DNA of 64,000 nucleotides from Flavobacteriales bacterium (GCA_016703105.1 JADJCS010000008.1:1-64000); one strand, 5' to 3'; counted from the stretch's first letter, positions 21,941 to 32,101 are shown. The notes: generated by a model from the letters alone, not told the origin. A program made the numbers and translations.

Positions 21941-24900
21941 CTACCGTTCAACGGAGGTGGCAATAGAACCTTGGTTAGTGGCGGCCAAGGGCACGCTGAA
22001 GCGAACGACGGTGCCGCCGTCAGCATGCACGGTGAAGGAGCCGTGGAGGGTCTCCACCCGTTTGCGCATGTTCCGCATGCCATTTCCTTCACCAACTTCG
22101 GAGCCCGAGGCCACGCCGATGCCATCATCGGCAACGAGCACCTCCAAGCCGTTCGCAAAACGCATTTCCAGTCGGACGCGGCGGGCGTTCGCATGTTTCA
22201 CGGTGTTATGAAGGGCTTCTTTCACTACAAGGAAGACGTTCCGCCGTTGCTCGGTGCTCAATAGGAGCGAGGGCCACGTTCCGCCGGTGGTCACTTCGAT
22301 CATAAGTCCGTGCTGCTCGCAGTAGCTCCGCGCATAGCTGGAGGTGTACACCACCAGGTCCTCAACGGTCGCCTGGTCCTGGTTCATGGTCCAGATGATC
22401 TGGCGCATGCTTCCGATCAGCTCTCCGGCGGTACCGGCCAGGTTGCTCAATTGCTCCCGTTTTGCAGGGTCCTTCTCCATGCGCAGGGCCATTTCACTGC
22501 GCAACTTCAACGCACTGAGCCCTGCACCCATGTCATCATGCATGTCGCCCGCGATCCGCATGCGTTCGCTCAGCACGGCCTGCTCGCGCTCCAGTCGTTC
22601 ACGCTGCTCGCGCAATCGCCCGCGCACGTATGCTCGCGCACCGGCCCATACGAGCAGGGCCACCAGCGCCAGTGTTACGACGCGGAACCACCATGTGCCC
22701 CAGATCGGTGGGAGCACGCGGACGGTCAATGCCAATGGCCGCGAGGTCCAGGCGGTACCACCGCTGTTCGCTCGCACCTCCACCCGGTGCTTGCCTGGCG
22801 GAAGGTCGTTGAGGTCGAGCCGTGTGGCACTTCCCAAATGGTACCAAGTGCTGTCCATGTCGGCAACGCGGTAGGCGAATCGCGTGGCTTGGTCGCTGAA
22901 GAAGTTGAGCGCGCCGTATTCGATCGAGAGCGAGCGCGCATCGTGTTCCAGTTCGACAATGCTGTCCGTGGGCCAACCCGGGCTGTTCGTTCCGCCATGG
23001 CGCAAACCGGTGAGGATGACCGGCGGTCCTTCACGTTCCTGCGGACGATCGATGGAAACATCCACGAGCACCGGTCCGAGGGCGCAGAGCAATGATCCGT
23101 CCACATCGAAGGTCATGGCGCTGAGCGACCCCAATGCCCTGGCGGAAGCGGGGAGGACCAGCGGATCGATGGTGTGGGTCCGGCGATCGAAGCGGCAGAT
23201 CCCATCGGCCGTGAGGATCCAGAGCCCCTGTTGATCGTCCAGCAGCAGGCGCTCCACCCGGTCGCCGGTCAGCCCGTCGCTGCGCGTGTACCATGTGAAA
23301 GTGCCCGTGCGCGGATCCCGCACCGCCAGTCCGCCCATGAGCGTCCCGATATAGAGCGTGCCATCGTCCCCGCGTGCAAGGCTGAGCACCACGCCATAGC
23401 TGGTACCGGTGGAGTCGGCCTCGTTCAATGCGCGCAACACGATGCTGTCGTTGCGGATCAGGCACAGGCCATGCCCGTTGTTCATGCCGACCCAGATGCC
23501 CTCCGGCCCCACGGCGCAGGAGAGGACCGCTCGTGTCCCCAAAGATGCCGCGGCAATGCTGTCGAAGGCTGCAAGGCTGCCGACGCTGTCCAACCGGTAC
23601 AGCCCGTTCTTGCTCTTGCCGATCCAGGTGATGCCATGTTCATCACGCTGGATGAAGGAGATCGTGCCCCGGCCCATGCGCGGCTCCATATCGAGCAGTT
23701 CAGCGGGGCGTGCCAGTTCCATGGTTGCAGTGTCCAAGGAGAGCAACCCGTGATGGGTCCCGAGCAGCCAGCCACCTGAAACGGGAGCATGGCACATCAG
23801 CCGGTTCAAATACCGGATGAATTCGGGGTTTTCGCTCGTTCCCCCGTACCAGATAGGTACCTGAACTGGGCGTGTGCGATCCAGCAGATACATACCGGAT
23901 CTTGTCCCCACGATCGATCGCGTGCGATCGATCGGAAGGATCGCCGATACGAAGGTGTTCGCGGTGCTATCACCGACCAAGTAGGGCTGCAAGCCATTGT
24001 GCGCGGGATCCATCACCGCGAGACCAGCGTATGTACCCAGCCAAATGCGGCCGCTGCGGTCCTGCAACCAGCACTTCGTGTTGCTGCTGATGATGCTCCA
24101 CGGCACTGCATCGTCGTGTGTGAAGTGCTGCCAGTTGCTCGTGCGTGGTTCGAGCTTGCGCAGTTCATGGCTCCATGTGCTCAGCCAGAGCGAGCCTTCG
24201 CGGTCCAGCCGGATGAACTGCGGGTTCACGAGGTCCGGGGTGTCAGTGGTGATGACCTCGCGATGGCGCTTCCTTCCCTTCACATCAACATGCACCAATC
24301 CTTTGGTAGCTCCTTTGAAGTACCAGGTACCACCCGCTTCATCGGGCACCACATCCTGCACCAAGGAGTCGTTCAGGCAGGCGAACGCAGGATCGGGTGA
24401 GGTCGTGTTGAACCTTCGTGCTTCCGCATCGAAGAACACGGCACCCTTGTCCGTGTCGATCCACACCCCGTTACGCAGGCTGTCCTTCTGGAGCCCGAAT
24501 ATGTGAAGGCGTTCCGTGAGTTGTTCCAATTCACGGCCGTTACCGGGCAGGGGAACTTGTGCAGGCACATCGTTCGTGGTGATCGCGTGCAATCCATCCT
24601 CGGTGCTCAGGAGCAGGATGCCATGTCCATCGGCCACCACACGGTGTATCCTGTTCGCCGATGTGGGATCGTTGTAGGCGCGCGTGATGAACACCCGATC
24701 GAAGGCGCCCGTGCGCGCATCATAGCGTCCCAGGCCATGATCGGTGCCCATCCAGATACGCCCATGTTCATCCGCAGTTATATCCCACACCACGTTGTTC
24801 GGTAAGCTGTTCGCGTCCTTGCGGTCGTGGTGCCAGGTGCGTATGCGTACCCCCTCGTGGCGAGCGAGGCCGCTTTCGGTACCTATCCAAATGAAGCCAT

Positions 24901-25039
24901 GGTGATCTTCATGCAACGCGAGCACTTGGTCTCCTGGAAGGCCGTCGACCTTGGTGAGATGCTCGAAGAAGGTCTGCGCGTTGAGCCCACCCGCTGCTAA
25001 CACCAAGAAGCCCAAGAGGAACCTTCGCCCAACAAGCAT
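21941..25039 (-). CDS. Reg_prop/Y_Y_Y propeller sensor histidine kinase (HK4)
   Basis: Start at 25039 chosen because MLVGRRFLLGFLVLAAGGLNAQ is a clean signal peptide; an ATG at 25060 is in frame. About 700 residues of two-component-regulator propeller repeats (DHHGFIWIGTESGLARHEG, DEHGRIWMGTDHGLGRYD) are followed by a Y_Y_Y-type Ig domain, one transmembrane helix (VVTLALVALLVWAGARAYV), HisKA_3 box AGDMHDDMGAGLSALK with His834, N-box KEALHNTVKHA, G1 ADDGIGV and G2 GNGMRNMRKRV. All catalytic motifs are present. There is no receiver or AraC domain, so this is a classical kinase rather than a hybrid; RR2 follows at 12 bp. Confidence 0.93.
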   Translation of the reverse strand: MLVGRRFLLGFLVLAAGGLNAQTFFEHLTKVDGLPGDQVLALHEDHHGFIWIGTESGLARHEGVRIRTWHHDRKDANSLPNNVVWDITADEHGRIWMGTDHGLGRYDARTGAFDRVFITRAYNDPTSANRIHRVVADGHGILLLSTEDGLHAITTNDVPAQVPLPGNGRELEQLTERLHIFGLQKDSLRNGVWIDTDKGAVFFDAEARRFNTTSPDPAFACLNDSLVQDVVPDEAGGTWYFKGATKGLVHVDVKGRKRHREVITTDTPDLVNPQFIRLDREGSLWLSTWSHELRKLEPRTSNWQHFTHDDAVPWSIISSNTKCWLQDRSGRIWLGTYAGLAVMDPAHNGLQPYLVGDSTANTFVSAILPIDRTRSIVGTRSGMYLLDRTRPVQVPIWYGGTSENPEFIRYLNRLMCHAPVSGGWLLGTHHGLLSLDTATMELARPAELLDMEPRMGRGTISFIQRDEHGITWIGKSKNGLYRLDSVGSLAAFDSIAAASLGTRAVLSCAVGPEGIWVGMNNGHGLCLIRNDSIVLRALNEADSTGTSYGVVLSLARGDDGTLYIGTLMGGLAVRDPRTGTFTWYTRSDGLTGDRVERLLLDDQQGLWILTADGICRFDRRTHTIDPLVLPASARALGSLSAMTFDVDGSLLCALGPVLVDVSIDRPQEREGPPVILTGLRHGGTNSPGWPTDSIVELEHDARSLSIEYGALNFFSDQATRFAYRVADMDSTWYHLGSATRLDLNDLPPGKHRVEVRANSGGTAWTSRPLALTVRVLPPIWGTWWFRVVTLALVALLVWAGARAYVRGRLREQRERLEREQAVLSERMRIAGDMHDDMGAGLSALKLRSEMALRMEKDPAKREQLSNLAGTAGELIGSMRQIIWTMNQDQATVEDLVVYTSSYARSYCEQHGLMIEVTTGGTWPSLLLSTEQRRNVFLVVKEALHNTVKHANARRVRLEMRFANGLEVLVADDGIGVASGSEVGEGNGMRNMRKRVETLHGSFTVHADGGTVVRFSVPLAATNQGSIATSVER

Positions 25040-25073
25040 ACGCGCAAAGTAGCGAACCACTTTGCGCCCGACC

Positions 25074-26674
25074 TCAGCGCTTGTCTATCTGCAACACGAT
25101 CGCCAGTGCGTTCGTGGTGGCCTTTGCCCCGGCACCGAAGGTTTCGCCGCTGGAATAGGTGGCAGCATCGGCGCCGAGCAGTTCGCCACCGAGCACCGCT
25201 GCGAGTTTTGCATCCAAGCCACGCTGCGGTAAGCTGGTCATGCGGCTGTTGATCGCCGGGTAGTCGAAGGCCTGGTTGGCGACGAGGATCGCCATCACGT
25301 CCATGTTCCCGACATCATCAGCAGTAAGGCTGTTGTCCTTCGGGAATTGGCGCATTCCGGTGGTGCCACAGTATGGACTGTGCTTCGGTGTGTAGGGGAA
25401 GAGCGTGTAGGTGCTTCCGTCGGTCTCTTCGCCGAAGATGTAGGTGTAGCACTCCAGGTTGTTGGAGACTTCCACCTTGAAGCGTGTGCCTTTGGGGATC
25501 GGGCTGCTCGTGCGGAAGATCCGGCCACCTCGGTGTTCCAATGCGATATGTGCGCCGGTTGCCACACCACGCTCGTCCACGATGGCAAGCCCGAAGCGGA
25601 TGTCGAAACGATCGGGTTTCTCTTCCGCGCTTTGGCCCATTGGATACACCGCGTAGGCTTCCTTGGTGAAGTACGAGAAGGCATCGTACGGCACCCAAGC
25701 GATCCCGTTCTTGCCCCACTCCTTGCCCCAACTGTTCATGATCTGGAAGGCACCGCCTTCCTTGTAGTCATCGTAGCCGATCACGCACATGGCATGGCCC
25801 CCGAAGCCGTTCATCTGCGTGTCCTCCTGCGTGGGGATCCACGTATCACGTCCTTGCATGTCCTGCATGAAACTGCCGCCTACCATCATGCCGATGACGA
25901 TGGGGAGCCTTGCGAGAGGTACTGCTTCATGGCCACCATGTCCACCGGGCTGTTGGGATCATCGTTCTTGCTCAGGCGTTGCGAGTCCTTGATGCGGTAG
26001 CGCGCTGCGGTCTGCTCATCCTCCGCGTCCGGACGCGCATTGCAGTCCTGGTCGGTGTAGGCGAATTGCGAGAACGGCACTGCACCGCGCGCGAGCAGGT
26101 CGTCCATGGCGCGTTTGATGTAACTGCCCTGGCAACCGCTGTTCTCGATCTTGATGCGGTTGTACATGAAGCTCGGCGAGAACGCGGTGGCGCGATCCGG
26201 TGCAGCTCCCGAAGCCTGATTGTGGATGATGCTCCGGGCAGCGTACGCGCTGGCCCAAGCCACGCAACTGCCCTGTTGTCCTTGGTTCAAACGCGGCGGA
26301 GCGAATCGTTCCAGTGATGCTCGTTCCGGCAGCGGGTTCTTCACATTGTCCGCGAGTGGCTCGTACACCTCCGCCTTGTCGTATTCCGCAGGATCCAGGG
26401 TTGCACCCTTGGTCAATTGTTCCAGCAGGCCGCCACCTTCGCTTTGCTGCATCATGTTGCCACAGCCGTCAAGCCCGCCCATGAAATACAGAATCGCCAG
26501 CACCACTGCCGCAATGATCAACAGCTTGGGATTGCGAAAGAGCATGGGCAATAACGCACCGATAAGGCCGCCGCCAATGCCTCCACCACCGCCCCCTCTT
26601 CGTCCACCTCCACCAGCAGGGATGTTACTGCGTTGGTTGCCGCCACCTTGATCGGGGGTCATTCGAATGGGCAT
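25074..26674 (-). CDS. Membrane-anchored papain-like (C1A) protease with C-terminal domain, one frameshift
   Basis: N-terminus is Gly-rich (PAGGGGRRGGGGGGIGGG) followed by a transmembrane helix (LLIIAAVVLAILYFMGGL), then a C1A fold: nucleophile region GQQGSCVAWASAYAARS, catalytic His in GHAMCVIGYDD and Asn in NSWGKEWG. The reading breaks at a run of C near 25890 (four C where five keep the frame); the two halves then join exactly. A beta-rich C-terminal part (about 180 residues; IPKGTRFKVEVSN, YLFPYTP-like) resembles DUF4384-type modules seen after bacterial C1A proteases. Predicted envelope protease. It lies 34 bp upstream of HK4 in the same orientation, so may be co-transcribed with the signalling cluster. 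Confidence 0.85.
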
Positions 26675-26707
26675 GGTGCGATGGAATTGTGCGGGCGAAG
26701 ATCGGCT

Positions 26708-27034
26708 TCAGTTCCGGGAGAACTTCTGCGTACCGGTGAGCAGGTGCCAGAAGAGGATGAAATCGCTGGCCAAGCTGAACCCGGGATACTGGAACGTGGC
26801 AGGCTTGTTCTTCTCGAAGAAGAAGTGGCCCACCCATGCGAAGCCATAGCCGCCGAGCGGAATGCCAACGAGCCACCATGCATTGCCCGTAACGATCGCC
26901 AGGACGATCCAGGCCGGTATGAGACCCGTGCCGATGAAATGCAACACCCGTGTGGAGGTCTTGCGATGCTCCGTGAGGTAGTACGGATAGAATTCCTTCA
27001 GGGAAGTGAACCGGCTGTTGCTTTCCGTTGACAT
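26708..27034 (-). CDS. DUF962/Mpo1-like small membrane protein
   Basis: 108 residues from ATG at 27034 (an in-frame ATG at 27043 is possible). The sequence FYPYYLTEHRKTSTRVLHFIGT and GYGFAWVGHFFFEKNKPATF is diagnostic of the DUF962/YGL010w family. Its yeast member Mpo1 is an Fe2+-dependent dioxygenase in 2-hydroxy fatty-acid alpha-oxidation, and the His residues of TEHRK, LHFIGT and GHFFFEKN are the conserved ones. Two or three hydrophobic segments. Activity of the bacterial protein is inferred from family only. Divergent from bshC across 96 bp. Confidence 0.88.
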   Translation of the reverse strand: MSTESNSRFTSLKEFYPYYLTEHRKTSTRVLHFIGTGLIPAWIVLAIVTGNAWWLVGIPLGGYGFAWVGHFFFEKNKPATFQYPGFSLASDFILFWHLLTGTQKFSRN

Positions 27035-27130
27035 GATCTTCATGCCGAATGTAGGACGAAGGCCGATCGGTGGTACGCGCTTGACGAAAGCCTGCGCGCG
27101 GCAAGAGTGCCTTCTACCTTTGACGCCTCC

Positions 27131-28729
27131 ATGTCCGCGCACCGCATTTCGTACGCTGCGTCCCAACGCTTCACGCAGTTGGTGCAGGATCAAGTGGCAC
27201 GCGATCCCTTTCTCGACGACTTCCAGTTGTTCCCGCCTACGCTCGAAGGGCTGAAGCAGGCCGCTTCGAAGCGGGCATTCCCTGCGGATCATCGCAGTGT
27301 TCTGGTGAAGGCTTTGCGTCGCCAGTACGAGGGTTTGGACATCAGCGGTGCGGTCGGAGAGAACATCGATCGCCTTGCACGGACCGATGCGCTGACGGTG
27401 ACCACCGGTCATCAGCTCTGTCTTTTCACCGGACCGATGTACGTGCCGTTCAAACTGCTCAACGCGATACGCCTTGCGCGAACGCTGACGGAGGAGTTGA
27501 AGCGACCCGTTGTTCCCATCTTCTGGATGGCCACCGAGGATCACGACCGTGCGGAGATCGATCATGCGTGGATAGGAGAGAAGAAGGTCGTTTGGCCGGG
27601 TGCGAACAATGGGGCTGTGGGCCGTTTGCAGCTCAAGGGGATCGAACAGGTGCTGACGCAGTTGGACCCGCTGCTTGGTGTAGGTGCAGAAGCAGATGTC
27701 CTGCGCGCAGAACTTCGCCGATGTTATCGCCCCGACTTCACGCTCGCCCAAGCCACCCGCCGTTTCGTTCATGCGCTCTTCGGGCGGTACGGTTTGGTTG
27801 TCATCGATGGCGACGACCGCGAACTGAAGAAGCTCTTCGTGCCGGTGATGCGCGAAGAACTGTTGAACGGGATCGCCCAACGCAGCGTCGGCTATGCCGA
27901 TGAGCGTTTGAAGGAGCGTTATCCTGCCCAAGCACATGCCCGCCCGATCAACCTGTTCCACCTCCGACCTGGCCATCGGTCGCGCATCGAGGCCGACGGC
28001 GATCACTACCAAGTGGTCGACGGCGGTCCGCGCTTCACAGCGGATGAACTGTTGCTGGACCTCGAACTGCGTCCGCAGGACTATTCGCCCAACGTGCTGC
28101 TGCGTCCGGTCTATCAAGAGGTCATCCTGCCCAACATCGCGTACATCGGTGGTGGTGGCGAGCTCGCCTATTGGATGCAGCTGAAGTGGCTCTTCCAGTC
28201 GGTGCAGGTGCCCATGCCTGTGGTGTTGTTGCGCACATCGGCCGCGTTCCTTTCAGCGAAGCACGATGGGCAGCGACTGGAACTCGGCTTGGGTATCGAG
28301 GACCTTTTCCGACCGGCCCACGAGTTGAACAACCTCGTCGCGCATCGCACTTCTGGAACGGACACTTCCTTGGTGGAGGCGCAGCAGGAGTTGGACGCCT
28401 TCTTCCAACGGCTTCGCCAGCGTGCATCCGCGATCGATCCATCGCTGGCCGCAAGCACCGAGTCCGCTGCCGTTCGCGCGCAGCGGATGCTCACCAAGTT
28501 GCAAGGCAAGATGGATCGGGCCTTGCGTCGTCGCGAGGCTGTCCACTTGGAGCGGTTGCAGAACATTCTCGCGGAATTGTTCCCCAACGGTGGCCTGCAA
28601 GAACGCAGGGACAATGTCCTTCCGATGCTCGCAGCGGAAGGACCCGCCGTTTTGGATCGGCTCATGCAGGAACTGGATCCGCTGGACGTGCGCTTCACCG
28701 TGCTGGTGGAGGGTGGTGCGAGCGCCTGA
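27131..28729 (+). CDS. bshC: Bacillithiol biosynthesis cysteine-adding enzyme BshC
   Basis: About 532 residues from ATG at 27131 (MSAHRISYAASQRF); an upstream GTG at 27107 is also in frame. The family signatures TTGHQLCLFTGP and FWMATEDHDRAEI are present, together with NVLLRPVYQEVILPN and GGGGELAYWMQLK. BshC adds cysteine to glucosaminyl-malate in the last step of bacillithiol synthesis, giving the main low-molecular-weight thiol in many Bacteroidota. The other bsh genes are not in this window. Followed by guaA at 63 bp. Confidence 0.95.
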   Translation: MSAHRISYAASQRFTQLVQDQVARDPFLDDFQLFPPTLEGLKQAASKRAFPADHRSVLVKALRRQYEGLDISGAVGENIDRLARTDALTVTTGHQLCLFTGPMYVPFKLLNAIRLARTLTEELKRPVVPIFWMATEDHDRAEIDHAWIGEKKVVWPGANNGAVGRLQLKGIEQVLTQLDPLLGVGAEADVLRAELRRCYRPDFTLAQATRRFVHALFGRYGLVVIDGDDRELKKLFVPVMREELLNGIAQRSVGYADERLKERYPAQAHARPINLFHLRPGHRSRIEADGDHYQVVDGGPRFTADELLLDLELRPQDYSPNVLLRPVYQEVILPNIAYIGGGGELAYWMQLKWLFQSVQVPMPVVLLRTSAAFLSAKHDGQRLELGLGIEDLFRPAHELNNLVAHRTSGTDTSLVEAQQELDAFFQRLRQRASAIDPSLAASTESAAVRAQRMLTKLQGKMDRALRRREAVHLERLQNILAELFPNGGLQERRDNVLPMLAAEGPAVLDRLMQELDPLDVRFTVLVEGGASA

Positions 28730-28792
28730 TCCAGTGGGCCTTGCTGGCTACCTTCGCCGCCCACTGCGGCCCCTACGGCGTGGTGCCACCAC

Positions 28793-30325
28793 TTGGCCGA
28801 TCACATCCTCATCCTCGACCACGGTTCGCAGTTCACCCAGCTCATTGCCCGGCGCGTACGCGAGCTGAATGTCTATTGCGAGATCCACCCCTTCACCAAG
28901 GCGGCGCAATTCGCCGGTGATCCCAATATCAAGGGCATCATCCTCAGTGGCAGCCCGAGCAGCGTGTTCGACACCAACGCCCCGGACCCCGATCTCTCGG
29001 GCTTCCTCGGACGGATCCCCATGCTGGCGGTTTGCTACGGGGCACAATTGATCGCCAAACGCACCGGGGCCCATGTGGAGCGGAGCAAGATCCGTGAGTA
29101 CGGTCGAGCGCATTTGAGCACCATCGCGGACAACCACCTGTTCGACGGTATCCAAGCGGGCACACAAGTGTGGATGAGCCACGGCGATTCCATCACCACG
29201 CCAAGTGAGGCCATGGAGGTGATCGCCAGTACCGACGATGTTCCCGTTGCGGCCTATTGCCTCCGCGACCAGCTCACCTATGCGGTGCAGTTCCATCCGG
29301 AAGTGTACCACACCATCGACGGTGCCCAATTGCTGCACAACTTCGTGATCGGCATCTGTGGCTGCGCTGGTGAATGGACCCCGCACGGCTTCGTGGAGCA
29401 TACGGTCGAGACCTTGCGCAAGGATATTGGTGATGGGCAAGTGGTGCTCGCCCTCAGCGGAGGTGTGGACAGTTCCGTCGCGGCGCTCTTGCTCGATCGG
29501 GCCATCGGTGAAAAGCTCCACTGCATATTCGTGGATAACGGCCTGCTGCGCAAGGATGAGTACAGCCGTGTGCTCGAAAGCTATCGGCACCTTGGGTTGA
29601 ACATCAAGGGCGTGGATGCGCGCGACGCGTTCTATTCCGCGTTGAAAGGCTTGGATGAACCCGAGGCGAAGCGCAAGGCCATCGGTCGCACCTTCATCGA
29701 GGTCTTCGACCGTGAAGCGCATTCGATCAAGGGCGTTGAATGGCTTGGACAAGGCACGATCTATCCGGATGTGATCGAGAGCGTGAGCGTGAACGGACCC
29801 AGTGTCACCATCAAGAGCCACCACAACGTGGGAGGTCTTCCTGCGCACATGAAGTTGAAGGTGGTGGAACCGCTGCGCCTCCTGTTCAAGGACGAAGTGC
29901 GCCGCGTGGGAAAGGAACTGGGGCTCGATCCCAACATCCTTGGTCGGCATCCGTTCCCCGGTCCCGGTCTCGCTATCCGCATCCTCGGCGAAGTGACCGC
30001 CGAGAAGGTGGCGCTCTTGCAGGAGGTGGATCACATTTTCATTCAAGGGCTGCGTGATGAAGGGCTCTACGACCAAGTATGGCAGGCCGGAGCGATCCTC
30101 TTGCCCGTGCGTAGCGTTGGTGTCATGGGCGATGAACGCACCTATGAGAACGCTGTCGCGTTGCGCGCCGTGAGCAGTACGGATGGTATGACCGCTGATT
30201 GGTGCCACCTCCCGTACGAGTTCCTGGCACGGATATCGAACAGCATCATCAACCGTGTGAAAGGTGTGAACCGCGTGGTGTACGACATCAGTTCCAAGCC
30301 CCCCGCCACGATCGAGTGGGAATGA
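28793..30325 (+). CDS. guaA: GMP synthase (glutamine-hydrolysing)
   Basis: 510 residues starting at TTG 28793 (MADHILILDHGSQFTQLIARRV); no better ATG is seen. N-terminal class I amidotransferase has the nucleophile Cys in AVCYGAQLIA and His in AVQFHPEVYHT. The ATP-pyrophosphatase domain has LSGGVDSSVAALLL; the C-terminal dimerisation domain ends in KPPATIEWE. It converts XMP to GMP with glutamine and ATP. Its stop overlaps the start of the next gene by ATGA (30322-30325), so translation of the two is probably coupled. Confidence 0.97.
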   Translation: MADHILILDHGSQFTQLIARRVRELNVYCEIHPFTKAAQFAGDPNIKGIILSGSPSSVFDTNAPDPDLSGFLGRIPMLAVCYGAQLIAKRTGAHVERSKIREYGRAHLSTIADNHLFDGIQAGTQVWMSHGDSITTPSEAMEVIASTDDVPVAAYCLRDQLTYAVQFHPEVYHTIDGAQLLHNFVIGICGCAGEWTPHGFVEHTVETLRKDIGDGQVVLALSGGVDSSVAALLLDRAIGEKLHCIFVDNGLLRKDEYSRVLESYRHLGLNIKGVDARDAFYSALKGLDEPEAKRKAIGRTFIEVFDREAHSIKGVEWLGQGTIYPDVIESVSVNGPSVTIKSHHNVGGLPAHMKLKVVEPLRLLFKDEVRRVGKELGLDPNILGRHPFPGPGLAIRILGEVTAEKVALLQEVDHIFIQGLRDEGLYDQVWQAGAILLPVRSVGVMGDERTYENAVALRAVSSTDGMTADWCHLPYEFLARISNSIINRVKGVNRVVYDISSKPPATIEWE

Positions 30326-32094
30326 TCATGCGTTACGCGCTCCTCTTCCTCGTTCTTCATGCTTGGCTCTTCGGCAGCGCACAGGAAGTGCGCATGGTGA
30401 ATGGAAGGAAGCACTTGGTGCATACCGTGGAGGCCGGACAGACGCTCTATGCGATCGCTCGCGTGCATGCTGTTCCGGTGGATGCATTGTTGACGGCGAA
30501 CCCAGCGGCGAACGAAGGGCTGCGTATCGGCCAGCAGTTGCTGGTGCCCATGGACGCTGTTGTGCGCAAGGAGGCGAGGAGCGCCCCGACCATGCTGGTG
30601 GAAGGCGAACTGAAGCATGTGGCCGCGCGGAAAGAGACGCTCTTTGGGATCGCCAAACGGTACCAGGTGGATGTCAACGAGTTGATGAGACGGAACCCAT
30701 CGATCACCGATGGTTTGCGCGAAGGCATGGAGGTGATCATCCCGGTCGGCAAGGTCACCGGTGTGAGCGCACCGGTTCTGCGCCCCGCTGACCAAAGCGC
30801 TACGGTGGACCATCTGGTGCAGCCTGGAGAGACGCTCTTTGCTTTGGGCAAGCGCTACGGCGTGAAGCCCGAGGAGATCCAAGCGGCGAACGGTGGGCTG
30901 CCGGAAGGGTTGAGGGCCGGTATCGTGGTGCGTATCCCTCGACAAGAGGCAGGCTTGCCGCTACCGGCTGCCAAGGACAGCACGGTGGTACGCGAGCGCT
31001 ATCATGTCGCTTTCCTGCTGCCGTTCTCCCTTGCGCGCAACGACAGTTCCCTCGCGGCAACAGAGCTTGCCACATCCGGACCGCAGTTCTATGGTCCTAC
31101 CCGCATCGCCGCACAGTTCTATGCCGGTGCGCAACTCGCCTTGGATTCACTGGCGAAGCAAGGATTGAACGCAGAGGTGACCGTCCTTGACATGGGCGAT
31201 GACCAGCGGGCGTGGACCAGTGTGCTGAAGAACCCGAAGCTGGAGAACGTGGACCTGTTCATCGGCCCGTTCCACCGATCGGCCATCGAACAACTGGCCC
31301 GCGGTAACAGCAATTCGCATATCGTATGTCCCGTGCCGCAAACGAACAAAGTGCTGCTGGGTAATACCAATGTGAGCAAGGTGGCACCGGCAAGGAGCGA
31401 TCTGGTGAAGCATGCTGCTCGCTACGTTGCATTGCGGCATGCTTCGGACAACGTGATCATGGTACGACCGGAGATCCCGAGTGACAAGGAGATCCAGGAA
31501 CAGATGCTGGGCACGATCAACGCTGCTCTGGCCGATCGTGCGGGTCGCTATCGCGATAGCGTGCTGGTGGTGAAGGCCGGCCGACGGGATATCGGTGAAC
31601 TCATCAGCAAGCTGGACAAGACGCGACTGAACGTGATCGTGGCTCCGAGCGAGGACGTTGAGTTCGTAACGACGTTGGTGAGCAAGTTGAAGCCGTTGGC
31701 GGAGAAGAACCGCATCGTGGTGATCGGGATGGAGAGTTGGCTCAACATGGACCCTGTTGCTTCGAGCGACCTGGATGTGCTGGGCTTCCTCTTCGCGGCG
31801 GGCTCGTTCGCCGATCCGACCGATCCACGCTTGGTGGAATTCACACGCGTGTATCGTGAACGCTTCAAGACCGATGTGGACGAGTATGCCTTGCTCGGCT
31901 TCGATGTCACCTATTACTATCTGCGCGCACTGCTCACGCAAGGAGCGTCCTTCACGCAGCATTTCGATCTCGTGCGTACCGAGCCCTTGCACATGGGCTT
32001 CCGCATGGGCCGCACCGGACCGGAGAACGGCTTCCGCAACGAGCATGGCATCATGCTCCAGCAGAAGGACCTGCAGTTGGTGAAGGCTCCCTGA
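30322..32094 (+). CDS. LysM-repeat protein with periplasmic binding-protein-like domain
   Basis: Signal peptide (MIMRYALLFLVLHAWLFGSA), then three LysM motifs (HTVEAGQTLYAIARVHAV; HVAARKETLFGIAKRYQV; HLVQPGETLFALGKRYGV) in residues 30-210. A type-1 periplasmic-binding-protein-like alpha/beta domain follows (YHVAFLLPFSLARNDSS, DLFIGPFHRSAIEQLA, DEYALLGFDVTYYYLRALL). This LysM plus ABC-substrate-binding-like fusion is common in Bacteroidota; it probably sits on peptidoglycan in the periplasm, ligand unknown. An in-frame ATG at 30328 is an alternative start. Overlaps guaA by 4 nt. Confidence 0.9.
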   Translation: MIMRYALLFLVLHAWLFGSAQEVRMVNGRKHLVHTVEAGQTLYAIARVHAVPVDALLTANPAANEGLRIGQQLLVPMDAVVRKEARSAPTMLVEGELKHVAARKETLFGIAKRYQVDVNELMRRNPSITDGLREGMEVIIPVGKVTGVSAPVLRPADQSATVDHLVQPGETLFALGKRYGVKPEEIQAANGGLPEGLRAGIVVRIPRQEAGLPLPAAKDSTVVRERYHVAFLLPFSLARNDSSLAATELATSGPQFYGPTRIAAQFYAGAQLALDSLAKQGLNAEVTVLDMGDDQRAWTSVLKNPKLENVDLFIGPFHRSAIEQLARGNSNSHIVCPVPQTNKVLLGNTNVSKVAPARSDLVKHAARYVALRHASDNVIMVRPEIPSDKEIQEQMLGTINAALADRAGRYRDSVLVVKAGRRDIGELISKLDKTRLNVIVAPSEDVEFVTTLVSKLKPLAEKNRIVVIGMESWLNMDPVASSDLDVLGFLFAAGSFADPTDPRLVEFTRVYRERFKTDVDEYALLGFDVTYYYLRALLTQGASFTQHFDLVRTEPLHMGFRMGRTGPENGFRNEHGIMLQQKDLQLVKAP

Positions 32095-32101
32095 AGCCCG
32101 G

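Noticed and set aside
26708..28117. 469-codon minus-strand frame extending the DUF962 protein
   Set aside because: The upstream part lies antisense to bshC and has no domain. The DUF962 protein has a proper start at 27034 and the usual family length.
28748..30208. 486-codon open frame antisense to guaA (minus strand)
   Set aside because: The plus strand encodes intact GMP synthase over the same bases. The antisense protein has no family, and open antisense frames are frequent in GC-rich genes.
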